Under the pieces are notes generated by a model, which was given only the letters and a program-made list of their open reading frames with translations, did not search any database and was not told the DNA's origin. This document shows positions 51,684 to 61,500 of a stretch of DNA of 64,000 bases, piece by piece (the first letter of the stretch is position 1; the number at the start of each line of letters is the position of its first letter). Origin of the DNA: Ga0077555 sp041397775 (GTDB lineage: Bacteria; Pseudomonadota; Alphaproteobacteria; Rhizobiales; Hyphomicrobiaceae); assembly GCA_041397775.1 (NCBI GenBank), contig JAWKWB010000002.1, positions 186,001-250,000 of the forward strand. Reading direction: 5' to 3'. Position numbers and translations under genes: made by a program.

Positions 51684-52631
51684 ATGGCCATTGCATTCGT
51701 ATTTCCGGGGCAAGGCAGCCAGACCGTCGGCATGGGCCGGGACCTTGCCATCAATTTTCCGGCCGCCAAGGCCGTGTTCGACGAGGTTGACGAGGCGCTC
51801 GGCCAGAAACTGTCGCAGATCATGTGGGAAGGCCCGCAGGAGACGCTGACGCTGACCGAGAACGCACAGCCGGCCCTGATGGCGCATTCGCTCGCTGTGA
51901 TGCGTGTGCTGGAGCAGGAGAAAGGCCTGGATCTCGCAAGGCAGGTCCAATGCGTCGCGGGGCACTCGCTGGGTGAATATTCCGCCCTTGCAGCGGCGGG
52001 CGCCTTCACCATCGCGGATGCCGCGCGCCTCCTGAAACTGCGTGGCCAGTCCATGCAGAAGGCCGTTCCCGTCGGCCAGGGCGCCATGGCGGCTCTTCTG
52101 GGCGTCGGTCTCGACGTCGCGCGCAAGATCGCCGCCGATGCCGCCCAGGGTGACGTCTGCGACATCGCCAACGACAACGAGCCGACCCAGGTCGTCCTGT
52201 CCGGTCACAAGACCGCGATCGACCGCGTCGCGGAGGTGGGCAAGGCCCACGGGCTACGCCGCGCCATCCCGCTGCCCGTGTCCGCACCATTCCATTGCCG
52301 CCTGTTGAAGCCCGCCGCCGATGCCATGGCCGAGGCCCTGGCCAAGGTCGAGGTCAAGGCGCCGAAAGTGCCCGTGATCGCCAACGTTCTGGCGGCCCCG
52401 ATCACCGATCCGGCGGAAATTAAGCAACGCCTCGTCGAGCAGGTGACCGGAACCGTACGCTGGCGCGAGTGTGTGCTTGCGATGGCGGCTGCCGGCGTCA
52501 CCGACCTCTTCGAGATCGGCTCCGGCAAGGTCCTGACGGGCCTTGCGGGCCGCATCGACAAGTCGCTGAAGGCGCAGGCGATCGGCACCCCCGCCGATAT
52601 CGACGCCAGCCTGGCCGCACTCAAACTCTAG
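51684..52631 (+). CDS. fabD: Malonyl-CoA:ACP transacylase
   Basis: The 315-residue enzyme starts AIAFVFPGQGSQTVGMGRDL; its nucleophile is Ser95 in AGHSLGEYSALAA, and the His of SAPFHCRLL is the partner. It moves malonyl from CoA to ACP for fatty-acid synthesis. ATG 51684 follows AAGGAG. It is followed by fabG at a gap of eight bases, the usual order fabD-fabG-acpP-fabF. Confidence 0.96.
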   Translation: MAIAFVFPGQGSQTVGMGRDLAINFPAAKAVFDEVDEALGQKLSQIMWEGPQETLTLTENAQPALMAHSLAVMRVLEQEKGLDLARQVQCVAGHSLGEYSALAAAGAFTIADAARLLKLRGQSMQKAVPVGQGAMAALLGVGLDVARKIAADAAQGDVCDIANDNEPTQVVLSGHKTAIDRVAEVGKAHGLRRAIPLPVSAPFHCRLLKPAADAMAEALAKVEVKAPKVPVIANVLAAPITDPAEIKQRLVEQVTGTVRWRECVLAMAAAGVTDLFEIGSGKVLTGLAGRIDKSLKAQAIGTPADIDASLAALKL

Positions 52632-52639
52632 AGGAAGAC

Positions 52640-53386
52640 ATGTTCTCACTCGAAGGCAAGACCGCACTCGTCACGGGCGCCACGGGCGGCATCGGCGGCG
52701 CCATTGCGCGCGCGTTCCATGCCCAGGGCGCCACGGTGGCGATCTCCGGCCGGCAGGTCGACAAGCTCGAGGCGCTGAAATCCGAACTCGGCGACCGCGT
52801 CGTGGTCTGCCCCTGTGACCTGGCGAACAAGGAGCAGGTGGGCAAGCTGATCGACGAGGCCGTGAAGGCCCTCGGCGGACGCCTGGACATCCTCGTCAAC
52901 AATGCCGGCCTCACCAAGGACAACCTGTTCATGGTGATGAAGGACGAGCAGTGGGACGACGTCATCGCCGTCAACCTGACCTCCACGTTCATGCTGTCGC
53001 GCGCCGCCACCCGGCACATGCTGCGCTCCAAGTCGGGCTATGGCCGCATCATCAACATTTCGTCGGTGTCGGGCATCCTGGGCAATCCGGGCCAGGGCAA
53101 CTATGCCGCGTCGAAGGCCGGCATGATCGGCATGACGAAGTCGCTCGCCCGCGAGGTGGCGCCGCGCGGCATCACCGCCAACTGCATCGCGCCGGGCTTC
53201 ATCTCGACGCCGATGACGGACGTGCTGAACGAGAAGCAGGTCGAGACCATCAAGGCGGCGATCCCCACCCAGACGTTCGGTGCACCCGACGACATCGCCG
53301 CCGCCGCCGTCTATCTGGCGAGCCCGGAAGCGCGGTACATGACGGGACAGACGCTCCACGTGAACGGTGGCATGGTGATGGTCTGA
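52640..53386 (+). CDS. fabG: 3-oxoacyl-ACP reductase
   Basis: The 248-residue SDR has the cofactor motif TGATGGIGGAIA, NNAG in DILVNNAGLTKDN, Ser in INISSVSG and YAASKAG. The FabG features are the LMVMKDEQWDDV-like segment (LFMVMKDEQWDDVIAVNL) and the end MTGQTLHVNGGMVMV. It reduces 3-oxoacyl-ACP with NADPH in fatty-acid elongation. Start ATG 52640, eight bases after fabD with AGAGGAAG. Confidence 0.96.
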   Translation: MFSLEGKTALVTGATGGIGGAIARAFHAQGATVAISGRQVDKLEALKSELGDRVVVCPCDLANKEQVGKLIDEAVKALGGRLDILVNNAGLTKDNLFMVMKDEQWDDVIAVNLTSTFMLSRAATRHMLRSKSGYGRIINISSVSGILGNPGQGNYAASKAGMIGMTKSLAREVAPRGITANCIAPGFISTPMTDVLNEKQVETIKAAIPTQTFGAPDDIAAAAVYLASPEARYMTGQTLHVNGGMVMV

Positions 53387-53482
53387 TCCGCATCTGCGGA
53401 CAAAGCATGTGGAGTGGCCTCGGGTCGCTCATGCAAGCCAGTTGACGCGCCCGGCATTCTGGGCTCTTAAGCTGGGGAAAAT

Positions 53483-53503
53483 TCCCGGGCGCGTGGCCCG
53501 GGA
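53483..53503. other. GC-rich hairpin between fabG and acpP
   Basis: TCCCGGGC (53483-53490) and GCCCGGGA (53496-53503) pair perfectly over eight bases with a five-base loop. There is no T tract. It may weaken or end transcription between fabG and the separately expressed acpP. Confidence 0.4.
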
Positions 53504-53643
53504 TGATGCAACCGGTCGAGACTCGAACTAGGTCGAACCAGTTCGGGATGACGAATAGAAGTCATGACGACCGTGTGCGTCGGGGGTTGTTGACAGATCG
53601 GACTGCCGCGGCAGCCGTCGAGCGAGGAAGTGGCGAGGGATAG

Positions 53644-53886
53644 ATGAGCGACATCGCAGAGCGCGTTAAGAAGATCGTGATCGACCATTTGAGCGTCGAA
53701 GCGGACAAAGTGACGGAGAGCGCGAGCTTCATCGACGACCTCGGTGCCGACAGCCTCGACACGGTCGAGCTGGTCATGGCGTTCGAGGAGGAGTTCGGTT
53801 GCGAGATCCCCGATGACGCAGCCGAGCAGATCCAGACCGTCGGCGACGCCGTGAAGTTCCTGGAGAAGCAGGCGAAAGCCGCCTGA
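53644..53886 (+). CDS. acpP: Acyl carrier protein
   Basis: The 80-residue acidic protein has Ser37 in DDLGADSLDTVELVM as the site for the phosphopantetheine arm. It carries growing acyl chains in fatty-acid synthesis. The gap to fabG is 257 bases, so it likely has its own promoter, as usual for this abundant protein. Confidence 0.98.
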   Translation: MSDIAERVKKIVIDHLSVEADKVTESASFIDDLGADSLDTVELVMAFEEEFGCEIPDDAAEQIQTVGDAVKFLEKQAKAA

Positions 53887-54003
53887 TCTCGGCGCCGGGC
53901 CGGATGCGAACTCCGGCCCGTACGCACAGTTGGGCTGGAGCGCCGTTGCTCGGCCGTCTCCCGGCCCCATCGCAAGTTGGTTCAGCAGGGCAGGTGGTCA
54001 AGC

Positions 54004-55269
54004 ATGCGGCGCGTCGTCGTAACTGGATTGGGGCTCGTGACGCCCCTGGGTTGTGGCTTGGATGCAACCTGGTCGGCCCTGCTGGCAGGCAAGAGCGGCG
54101 CCCGCCGGGTCGCCGAGTTCGAGGTTTCGGACCTTCCCAGCCAGATCGCATGCTTCGTGCCGCGCGGCGACGGCAGCAACGGCACCTTCAATCCCGATCA
54201 GTGGATGGAGCCGAAGGAGCAGCGCAAGGTCGACGACTTCATCGTCTATGCGATGGCGGCGGCCGATCAGGCGATCGCCGATTCCGGCTATGCACCCAAG
54301 ACCAAGGAGCAGCAGGAGCGCACCGGCGTTCTGATCGGCTCGGGCATCGGCGGCCTTTCGGGCATCGCCGACACGTCGATCGTGCTGAAGGAGAAAGGGC
54401 CGCGCCGCGTCTCCCCGTTCTTCATCCCCGGTCGTCTCATCAATCTGGCCAGCGGCTACGTCTCCATCAAGCACGGCCTCAAGGGGCCGAACCACGCCGT
54501 GGTGACGGCCTGTTCGACCGGCGCGCACGCCATCGGCGATGCCGCCCGTCTCGTGGCGCTGGGCGATGCCGACGTGATGGTCGCAGGCGGCGCGGAAAGC
54601 CCGATCTGCCGCATCGCGCTCGCCGGCTTCGCCGCATGCCGTGCGCTCTCCACCGGCTTCAACGACACGCCCGAGAAGGCCTCGCGTCCCTACGACAGGG
54701 ACCGCGACGGCTTCGTCATGGGTGAAGGCGCCGGCATCGTCGTGCTCGAGACGCTGGAGCACGCCCAGGCGCGCGGCGCGCGCATCTACGCCGAGATCAT
54801 CGGTTACGGCATGTCGGGCGACGCCTTCCACATCACGGCGCCCGCGGCCGACGGCGACGGCGCCTATCGCTGCATGCGCAACGCGATCGCGCGGGCCAAC
54901 ATCGACCCGAGCGAGATCGACTACGTCAATGCGCACGGTACCTCCACGCCCATGGGCGACGAGATCGAGCTGGGCGCGGTCGAGCGCCTGTTCGGCAACT
55001 CCGCTGGCAAACTCTCCATGTCCTCCACGAAGTCGGCCATCGGCCACCTGCTGGGCGCGGCTGGTGCGGTGGAGGCCGTGTTCTCCATCCTCGCGATGCG
55101 CGACAACATCGCGCCGCCCACCCTCAACCTCGACAATCCCTCGGTCGAGACGGCCATCGATTTGGTGGCGCACCGGCCCAAGGAAAAGCAGATCGACACC
55201 GTGCTTTCCAACTCGTTCGGGTTTGGTGGCACCAATGCGTCGCTGGTGATGCGGCGCCTGGCGAGCTGA
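54004..55269 (+). CDS. fabF: Beta-ketoacyl-ACP synthase II
   Basis: The 421-residue condensing enzyme has the catalytic triad Cys170 (VTACSTGAHAIG), His311 (NAHGTSTPMGD) and His348 (KSAIGHLLGAAGA). It extends acyl chains with malonyl-ACP. ATG 54004 was chosen over 53977 because it gives the family N terminus MRRVVVTGLGLVTPLG. It is 117 bases after acpP. Confidence 0.97.
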   Translation: MRRVVVTGLGLVTPLGCGLDATWSALLAGKSGARRVAEFEVSDLPSQIACFVPRGDGSNGTFNPDQWMEPKEQRKVDDFIVYAMAAADQAIADSGYAPKTKEQQERTGVLIGSGIGGLSGIADTSIVLKEKGPRRVSPFFIPGRLINLASGYVSIKHGLKGPNHAVVTACSTGAHAIGDAARLVALGDADVMVAGGAESPICRIALAGFAACRALSTGFNDTPEKASRPYDRDRDGFVMGEGAGIVVLETLEHAQARGARIYAEIIGYGMSGDAFHITAPAADGDGAYRCMRNAIARANIDPSEIDYVNAHGTSTPMGDEIELGAVERLFGNSAGKLSMSSTKSAIGHLLGAAGAVEAVFSILAMRDNIAPPTLNLDNPSVETAIDLVAHRPKEKQIDTVLSNSFGFGGTNASLVMRRLAS

Positions 55270-55454
55270 CGCGGCCGCTTTGCGGACGCCCGTTGGCGGT
55301 TCCCGGTTTCCGGCGGACCGCTTCTTCACTTCGTTCTTTGGCCATATTCTGCATTACAGTTCACCCAGTTGAGCCTTCGGATCGTCCATGGACCGCTGCG
55401 GACGCCGCGGGTTGGCGGATCGGCGGATGCAGAAGGCGTTTCTGGAGCTGAGGC

Positions 55455-56783
55455 ATGAGGCAACGATCGAGCGACGACGGTCTGACGACGTCGGCGCGCG
55501 TCGCATCGCTGATGCCGCGCAGCCCTTCGGAGCTGGCATCGCCGACTCGTCCGCAGCGCGCCTCGTCCCGTGACGTGAAGATCCGCGAGCCGCGCAAGCT
55601 CAACCGGTTCTTCCGCGCCATCAACGGCCTGCTGACCTTCGCCTTCCTGCTCTTCCTGATCGTCGCGGGCACCGTTTTCGCCATGCGCGCGAAGTTCGAT
55701 GCCCTCGGTCCGCTCGCCACCTCGACCACGGTGGTCATTCCGCGGGGCGCTGGCATCATCGAAATCGCCGAGCGTCTCGAGAAGGACGGCATCGTATCGG
55801 ACCGCCGGATCTTCACGGCCCAGTACTACTGGGCGCGCTTCGGTGCGGGACGTGCCACCGACAAGATCACGATCAAGGCAGGTGAATACGAGATCAAGAA
55901 GGCCGCGAGCATCAGCGACGTGCTGGCGACGCTCGTGGAGGGACGCGCCGTCCTGCAGAAGGTGACGATCCCCGAAGGCCTGACCAGCCAGCAGATCGTC
56001 GAGCGTCTGAAGACCGATCCCAACCTGACCGGCGACCTCGCCGAGGTCCCGCCCGAAGGCGCCCTGCTGCCCGACACCTATCGGTTCTCGCGCGGCCTGT
56101 CGCGCCAGGAGATCCTCGACCGGATGCAGGCCGAGATGAACAAGGCCCTGGCCCAGTTCTGGGAGAAGCGGCAGGCGGACCTGCCGATCCAGACGAAGGA
56201 GGAGGCGCTCGTTCTGGCCTCCATCATCGAGAAGGAAACCGGCCGCAACGACGAGCGTGCCCGTGTCGCCGCCGTCTTCGTTAATCGCCTGCGCAAGCGC
56301 ATGCGCCTGCAGTCCGACCCGACGATCGTCTACGGCCTGGTCGGCGGTCAGGGCCCGCTCGGCCGGCCCATCACGCGGGGCGATATCGATAGCCGGACGC
56401 CCTACAACACCTATCAGATCGATGGGCTACCGCCCGGCCCGATCTGCAGTCCGGGGCGCGCTTCGATCGAGGCGGCGCTCAATCCGGCCAAGACCGACGA
56501 TCTCTACTTCGTCGCGGACGGCACCGGCGGACACGTCTTCACGAGCACGCTGAAGGATCATAACGCCGCCGTTCAGAACTGGCGTAAGGTCGAGCGCGAG
56601 CAGCGCGCCCGGCAGGAGGCCCGGGCGGCGGCGAAGGCGGAGGCGCAGGCCAAGGTCGCGGCGACGCAAGACAAGGCGCCGGCCGCCGAGACCGAGGATG
56701 TGCCCCTTCCCATCCGCAAGCCCAAGCGGCGGCAGGCCCCGGACGGCATGCAGGGCCTTTCCAAGGCGCCGGCCTCCAAGTAG
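55455..56783 (+). CDS. mltG: Endolytic peptidoglycan transglycosylase
   Basis: The 442-residue product has a membrane helix near residues 57-78 (LLTFAFLLFLIVAGTVFAM), a LysM-like region, and the YceG/MltG core with EGLTSQQIVERL, EGALLPDTYRF, EALVLASIIEKETGR (catalytic Glu) and LQSDPTIVYGLVG. It ends nascent glycan strands. The Lys/Ala/Pro-rich tail (residues about 370-442) is longer than in E. coli. ATG 55455 has CTGAGG upstream. Confidence 0.93.
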   Translation: MRQRSSDDGLTTSARVASLMPRSPSELASPTRPQRASSRDVKIREPRKLNRFFRAINGLLTFAFLLFLIVAGTVFAMRAKFDALGPLATSTTVVIPRGAGIIEIAERLEKDGIVSDRRIFTAQYYWARFGAGRATDKITIKAGEYEIKKAASISDVLATLVEGRAVLQKVTIPEGLTSQQIVERLKTDPNLTGDLAEVPPEGALLPDTYRFSRGLSRQEILDRMQAEMNKALAQFWEKRQADLPIQTKEEALVLASIIEKETGRNDERARVAAVFVNRLRKRMRLQSDPTIVYGLVGGQGPLGRPITRGDIDSRTPYNTYQIDGLPPGPICSPGRASIEAALNPAKTDDLYFVADGTGGHVFTSTLKDHNAAVQNWRKVEREQRARQEARAAAKAEAQAKVAATQDKAPAAETEDVPLPIRKPKRRQAPDGMQGLSKAPASK

Positions 56784-56912
56784 ACGTTTCCATCGACTTC
56801 GCGGGCGCCAGCGGCCATTCTGCAGCGAGAAGAATCGTTTGGCGGCAGCGCGGTTGCGGCCTGGCGGAATGGCCAGGGCCCGCGCGCTGCATTTCACCGC
56901 GACAAGAGGCCC

Positions 56913-57800
56913 ATGACACTCAAGAGCATGACCGGATTTGCGCGCAGCGACGGCACCGGGGATGGCGCGCGCTGGCATTGGGAGGTTCGCAGCGTCAATG
57001 GACGCGGCCTCGACATCCGGCTGCGGGTGCCGTCCGGCTATGACGGCATCGAGCCCAAGGTGCGCGATGCGGTGGCCAAGCGCGTCACGCGCGGCAACGT
57101 CTCCCTGACGCTGACGCTGCAGCGCGAGGTGGAGGGGGCGGAGCTCAAGGTCAACGAGGCAGCGCTTGCGAGCGTGCTGGCAGCCATCGCGCGCGTCGAG
57201 GCTGCCGGCGCCTTCGAGAGGCCCCGGCCCGAGGGAATTCTCGCCCTGCGCGGTGTCCTCGACGTGGCGGAGGCCTCCGAGACCGAGGCCGACATCGCAG
57301 CCCGTTCCAGCGCCATGCTGGCCGATCTCGACAAGGCGCTCGATGCGCTCGTCGCCGCACGTCGCGAGGAGGGGGCGCGCCTGGCAGGCTTGCTCGCCGA
57401 TCAGGTGGCCCGCGTCGAGGCGCTCGTCGCCGCGGTGGAGGCCAATCCCGCCCGCAAGGAGGAGGCGATCCGCGCGCGCCTCGCCGAGCAGGTGCGCCGG
57501 CTGCTGGATGCCGCGTCCAACCTCGACGAGGGCCGTCTGCATCAGGAGGCCGCTTTGCTCGCCACCCGCTCCGACATCGCCGAGGAGCTGGCCCGGCTGA
57601 CCGCCCATGTCGCTGCAGCGCGCAGCCTCTTTGCCAGCGGGGAGCCGGTCGGCCGCAAGCTCGACTTCCTCGCCCAGGAATTCAACCGGGAAGCAAACAC
57701 GTTGTGCTCCAAGGCCGTGGACGTGGAGATCACGCGCTCCGGCCTGGAGCTGAAAGCGGTGATCGACCAGTTCCGCGAGCAGGTCCAGAACATCGAGTAG
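56913..57800 (+). CDS. yicC: YicC/YloC-family endoribonuclease
   Basis: The 295-residue protein starts LKSMTGFARSDGTGDGARWHWEVRSVNGRGLDIRLRVPSG, the YicC N terminus, and ends KAVDVEITRSGLELKAVIDQFREQVQNIE. Members are metal-dependent RNA endonucleases. The order mltG-yicC-gmk is typical; it is eight bases before gmk. Confidence 0.93.
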   Translation: MTLKSMTGFARSDGTGDGARWHWEVRSVNGRGLDIRLRVPSGYDGIEPKVRDAVAKRVTRGNVSLTLTLQREVEGAELKVNEAALASVLAAIARVEAAGAFERPRPEGILALRGVLDVAEASETEADIAARSSAMLADLDKALDALVAARREEGARLAGLLADQVARVEALVAAVEANPARKEEAIRARLAEQVRRLLDAASNLDEGRLHQEAALLATRSDIAEELARLTAHVAAARSLFASGEPVGRKLDFLAQEFNREANTLCSKAVDVEITRSGLELKAVIDQFREQVQNIE

Positions 57801-57807
57801 TGCCGCC

Positions 57808-58482
57808 ATGACGGGTAATTCAGAAACGCAGCCGGTGACATCGGCCTGGGACGCACGCCGCGGTCTGCTGCTGGTTTTGTCGTCGCCATCCGGCGCGGGC
57901 AAGACCACGCTCTCGCGGCGGCTGCTTGGCGAGGATGCCCAGCTCACCATGTCCGTATCGGTGACGACACGCGACCCCAGGCCCGGCGAGATCGATGGTC
58001 GCGACTACTGGTTCCGGGATGTCGCGGGGTTCGAGAAGATGCGCGATGCCGGCGACCTGCTCGAATGGGCGAAGGTGCACGGCAATTTCTACGGCACGCC
58101 CGCGGGGCCCGTCATGGCCGAACTGGATCGGGGCCGCGACGTCCTCTTCGACATCGACTGGCAGGGCGCCCAGCAGCTTGCCGCCAAGGCGGGAAGCGAC
58201 GTCGTCAGGATCTTCATCCTCCCCCCCTCCGCCGATACCCTGCGGCGGCGCCTCGAGACGCGCGCCCAGGATAAGCCCGAGGTCGTGGCCCGACGCCTCG
58301 CCGGTGCGGCCGAGGAGATCACGCATTGGGACGAATACGACTACGTTCTCGTCAACGAGGACGTGGACCGGTGCATGGACGACTTGCGCGCCGTGCTCGC
58401 CGCCGAGCGCCTGAAGCGCACGCGCCGCGAAGGGCTGAAACCCCTCGTCGAAACGCTGCTCGCCCGCTTGCCGGCTGTCTGA
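57808..58482 (+). CDS. gmk: Guanylate kinase
   Basis: The 224-residue kinase has a P-loop SSPSGAGKTTLSRRL (residues 25-39), the GMP-binding SVSVTTRDPRPGEIDGRDYWF and DIDWQGAQQLAAK. It phosphorylates GMP to GDP. The stop is just before a large inverted repeat. Confidence 0.97.
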   Translation: MTGNSETQPVTSAWDARRGLLLVLSSPSGAGKTTLSRRLLGEDAQLTMSVSVTTRDPRPGEIDGRDYWFRDVAGFEKMRDAGDLLEWAKVHGNFYGTPAGPVMAELDRGRDVLFDIDWQGAQQLAAKAGSDVVRIFILPPSADTLRRRLETRAQDKPEVVARRLAGAAEEITHWDEYDYVLVNEDVDRCMDDLRAVLAAERLKRTRREGLKPLVETLLARLPAV

Positions 58483-58490
58483 ACGAGAAC

Positions 58491-58585
58491 GGGCGCCAAA
58501 CTCGTGTCTCCTCGACCGCATAATCCGTTCCAAGCCCGCAGCGGACCAAGAGGGGCCTTGCGGTGGGGACACGAGTTTGGCGCCC
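58491..58585. repeat. 18-base perfect inverted repeat between convergent genes
   Basis: GGGCGCCAAACTCGTGTC (58491-58508) and GACACGAGTTTGGCGCCC (58568-58585) are perfect inverted copies with 59 bases between. It fills the gap between gmk and the minus-strand RND gene, ending nine bases before the latter's stop. There is no T tract. It could be a bidirectional terminator or a mobile palindromic element. Confidence 0.9.
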
Positions 58586-58593
58586 TTTCCCGT

Positions 58594-61500
58594 CTATCCT
58601 TGCGGCTCGCCGTTCGCCGTGCCGGTTGCGTTCGGGCCGTCGCCGGTCGGCCAAGGCTGCCCGTCGTCGCGTAGCGCAATGTAGATCGCGGGGATCACGA
58701 GCACGGTCAGCAGCGTCGATGAGACGAGGCCGAACAGCAGCGAGATCGCCAGGCCCTGGAAGATCGGGTCGAACAGGATCACCGCAGCGCCGATCATGGC
58801 CGCCAGCGCCGTCAGCAGGATCGGCTTGAAGCGTATCGACCCCGCCTCGATCAGCACCTGCCGCAGCGGGGCGCCCTCACCCCGCCGCTGCCGGATGAAG
58901 TCCACGAGCAGGATCGAGTTGCGCACGATGATGCCCGCCAGCGCGATGAAGCCGATCATCGACGTCGCCGAGAACGGCGCATGGAACAGCCAGTGCCCGA
59001 TCATGATGCCGATGAGCGTCAGCGGCACCGGCGTCAGGATGACCAGCGGCAGCTTGAACGAGCCGAACTGCGCCACGACCAGGATATAGATGCCCAGGAG
59101 GGCCACGGCGAATGCGCCGCCCATGTCGCGGAACGTGACCCACGTCACTTCCCATTCGCCATCCCACAGCAGCACGGGCTTGCTCTCGTCGTCGGGCTGG
59201 CCGTGGAGCGCGATCGCCGGCTTCTGGATCTTGCCCCAGTCCTTGGCATTGACGGCCGCATTGACCGCCAGCATGCCGTAGAGCGGCGCTTCGTAGGCCC
59301 CCGCCAGTTCGCCCATGACCATTTCCGCATAGCGGCCGTTGTGCCGGAACAGTGGCAGCGAGGCCTTCTCCTGCGTCACCGTGACGACGTCGCCCAGTTC
59401 CACGATGGACCGCTCGCCGGGCAGAGCGTTCGCCGGCACCGGTGTGGACAGGGCCTTGGTCGAGAGCGTGAGGTCGGACTTGGGGATCTGCACGGCGATC
59501 TCGACGGGATGGCGCCCGCCGCCGCGATGCGAGTAGCCGACGGCGACACCGCCCAGGTACGCCTGGATCGTGTCGTAGACGTCGCGTTGCTCGACCTTGT
59601 AGAACTCCAGCTTGTCCTGGTCGATCGACACGCGCGCCCGCGGCGCCGGCGCCCCGAAGCTGTCGTCCTCGTCGACGATGAAGTCCGTGTCGCGGAAGAT
59701 CTTGCGCACGTCCCGCGCCACGGCGCGTCGCGTTTGCGCATCGGGCCCGTAGATCTCCGCCAGCAGCGTCGCGATCACCGGCGGCCCCGGCGGAACTTCC
59801 ACGACCTTGAGAACGCTGCCTTCCGGCAGGACCATGTCCTTCAGGCGCGCGCGTGCATCGAGCGCGATGTCGTGGCTCGAGCGCTTGCGTTCGCCCTTGC
59901 CGCTGAGATTGATCTGCAGGTCGCCCATGTGCGGCTCATCGCGCAGGTAGTAGTGCCGTACCAGACCATTGAAGTTGAAGGGCGCCGCCGTGCCGGCATA
60001 GGCCTGGATCGACGCCACCTCGGGCAGGGCGACGAGGCGCTGCATGGCCGCTGCCAGAACCCTGTCCGTTTCCTCCAGCGACGTGCCGCGCGGCAAGTCG
60101 AGGACGACCTGCAACTCGGATTTGTTGTCGAAGGGCAGCAGCTTGACCGTGACGAGCTTCAACGGCAGCAGGACCAGCGAGAGGAGGGTGGCGCCCGCGA
60201 CGAGGAACAGGAAGCCCCTGGCGCTGCCCTTGGATTTCAGGATGGGCATCGCCCAGCGGCGGTAGACCGCGCCGAGCCGCCCCCCGTCGTGGCCGTCATG
60301 GCCATCGTGTGCGCCATGTGCGGACCCGGCCCGTCCCGCGATGCGCACCATCAGCCAGGGCGTCACGATCACGGCCACGAAGAACGACAGGATCATGGCC
60401 GCCGAGGCGTTGGCGGGAATGGGCGCCATGTAAGGCCCCATCAGTCCCGACACGAACAGCATCGGCAACAGCGCGGCCACCACGGTCAGCGTCGCCACGA
60501 TGGTGGGGTTTCCGACCTCCGCGACAGCCTCGATGGCCGCGCGCGTGCGGCTGCGCTCGTCCCCCATCGCCCAGTGGCGCGCGATGTTCTCGATCACGAC
60601 GATGGCGTCGTCGACGAGAATACCGATCGAGAAGATGAGCGCGAACAGGCTGACGCGGTTGATCGTGTAGCCCATGAAATACGAGGCGAAGAGCGTCAGC
60701 AGGATCGTCACTGGGATGACGATCAGCACGACGATGCCCTCGCGCCAGCCGATGGCGAGGCCGACGAGCAGGACGATGGACAGCGTCGCGAGCGCCAGAT
60801 GGAACAGGAGCTCGTTGGCCTTCTCGTTGGCCGTCTCGCCATAGTCGCGCGTGACCGTGACCTCGATGTCCTGCGGCAGGAGGCTCTGCTGCAGCACTGC
60901 CAATCGATGGCGCACGTTCTCGGCGATGGTGACGGCGTTGGCACCGGCCCGCTTGGCGAGCGCGATGGTCACGGCAGGCACCCGCACGGGCTTTCCGTCG
61001 GCGCCGCGCACTGTATGCCAGGCGCGCTGCTCGGTGGGCTTGGAGCCGACGACGACCTTGGCCACGTCGCGCACATAGACCGGACGGCCGTCGCGGGTGG
61101 TGATCAAGAGCAGGCCGATATCGGGCACGCCCGACAAGGTCTGGCCGGCCGCGACTGCGGTGCTGCGTCCACCCTCGCGCGTGCGCCCGGCAAGGAACGA
61201 GCGATTGGCATCGCGGACCTTGCCGATGAGTTGGGACAGCGTCACCCCGTAGAGGGCGAGGCGCTCCGAATCCGGTTCGACGCGGATCTGGTCGGGCCGC
61301 CCGCCGACGAGATAGGAGAGGCCGACGTCCTCGAGCTTGGCCAACTCGACCCTGAGGTTCTCGGCCAGGTGGTAGAGCGCGTTGTCGCCATAGCGCGTGG
61401 CGGCCTCGGGCTTGGCCGACAGCGTCAGCGTCACGATGGCCACGTCGTCGATGCCGCGTCCCACGATCAGCGGCTCGGGAATGCCGATCGGGATGCGGTC

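Noticed and set aside
51358..51849. 163-residue plus-strand open frame before fabD
   Set aside because: It overlaps the fabD start in another frame and has no protein-like pattern or ribosome site.
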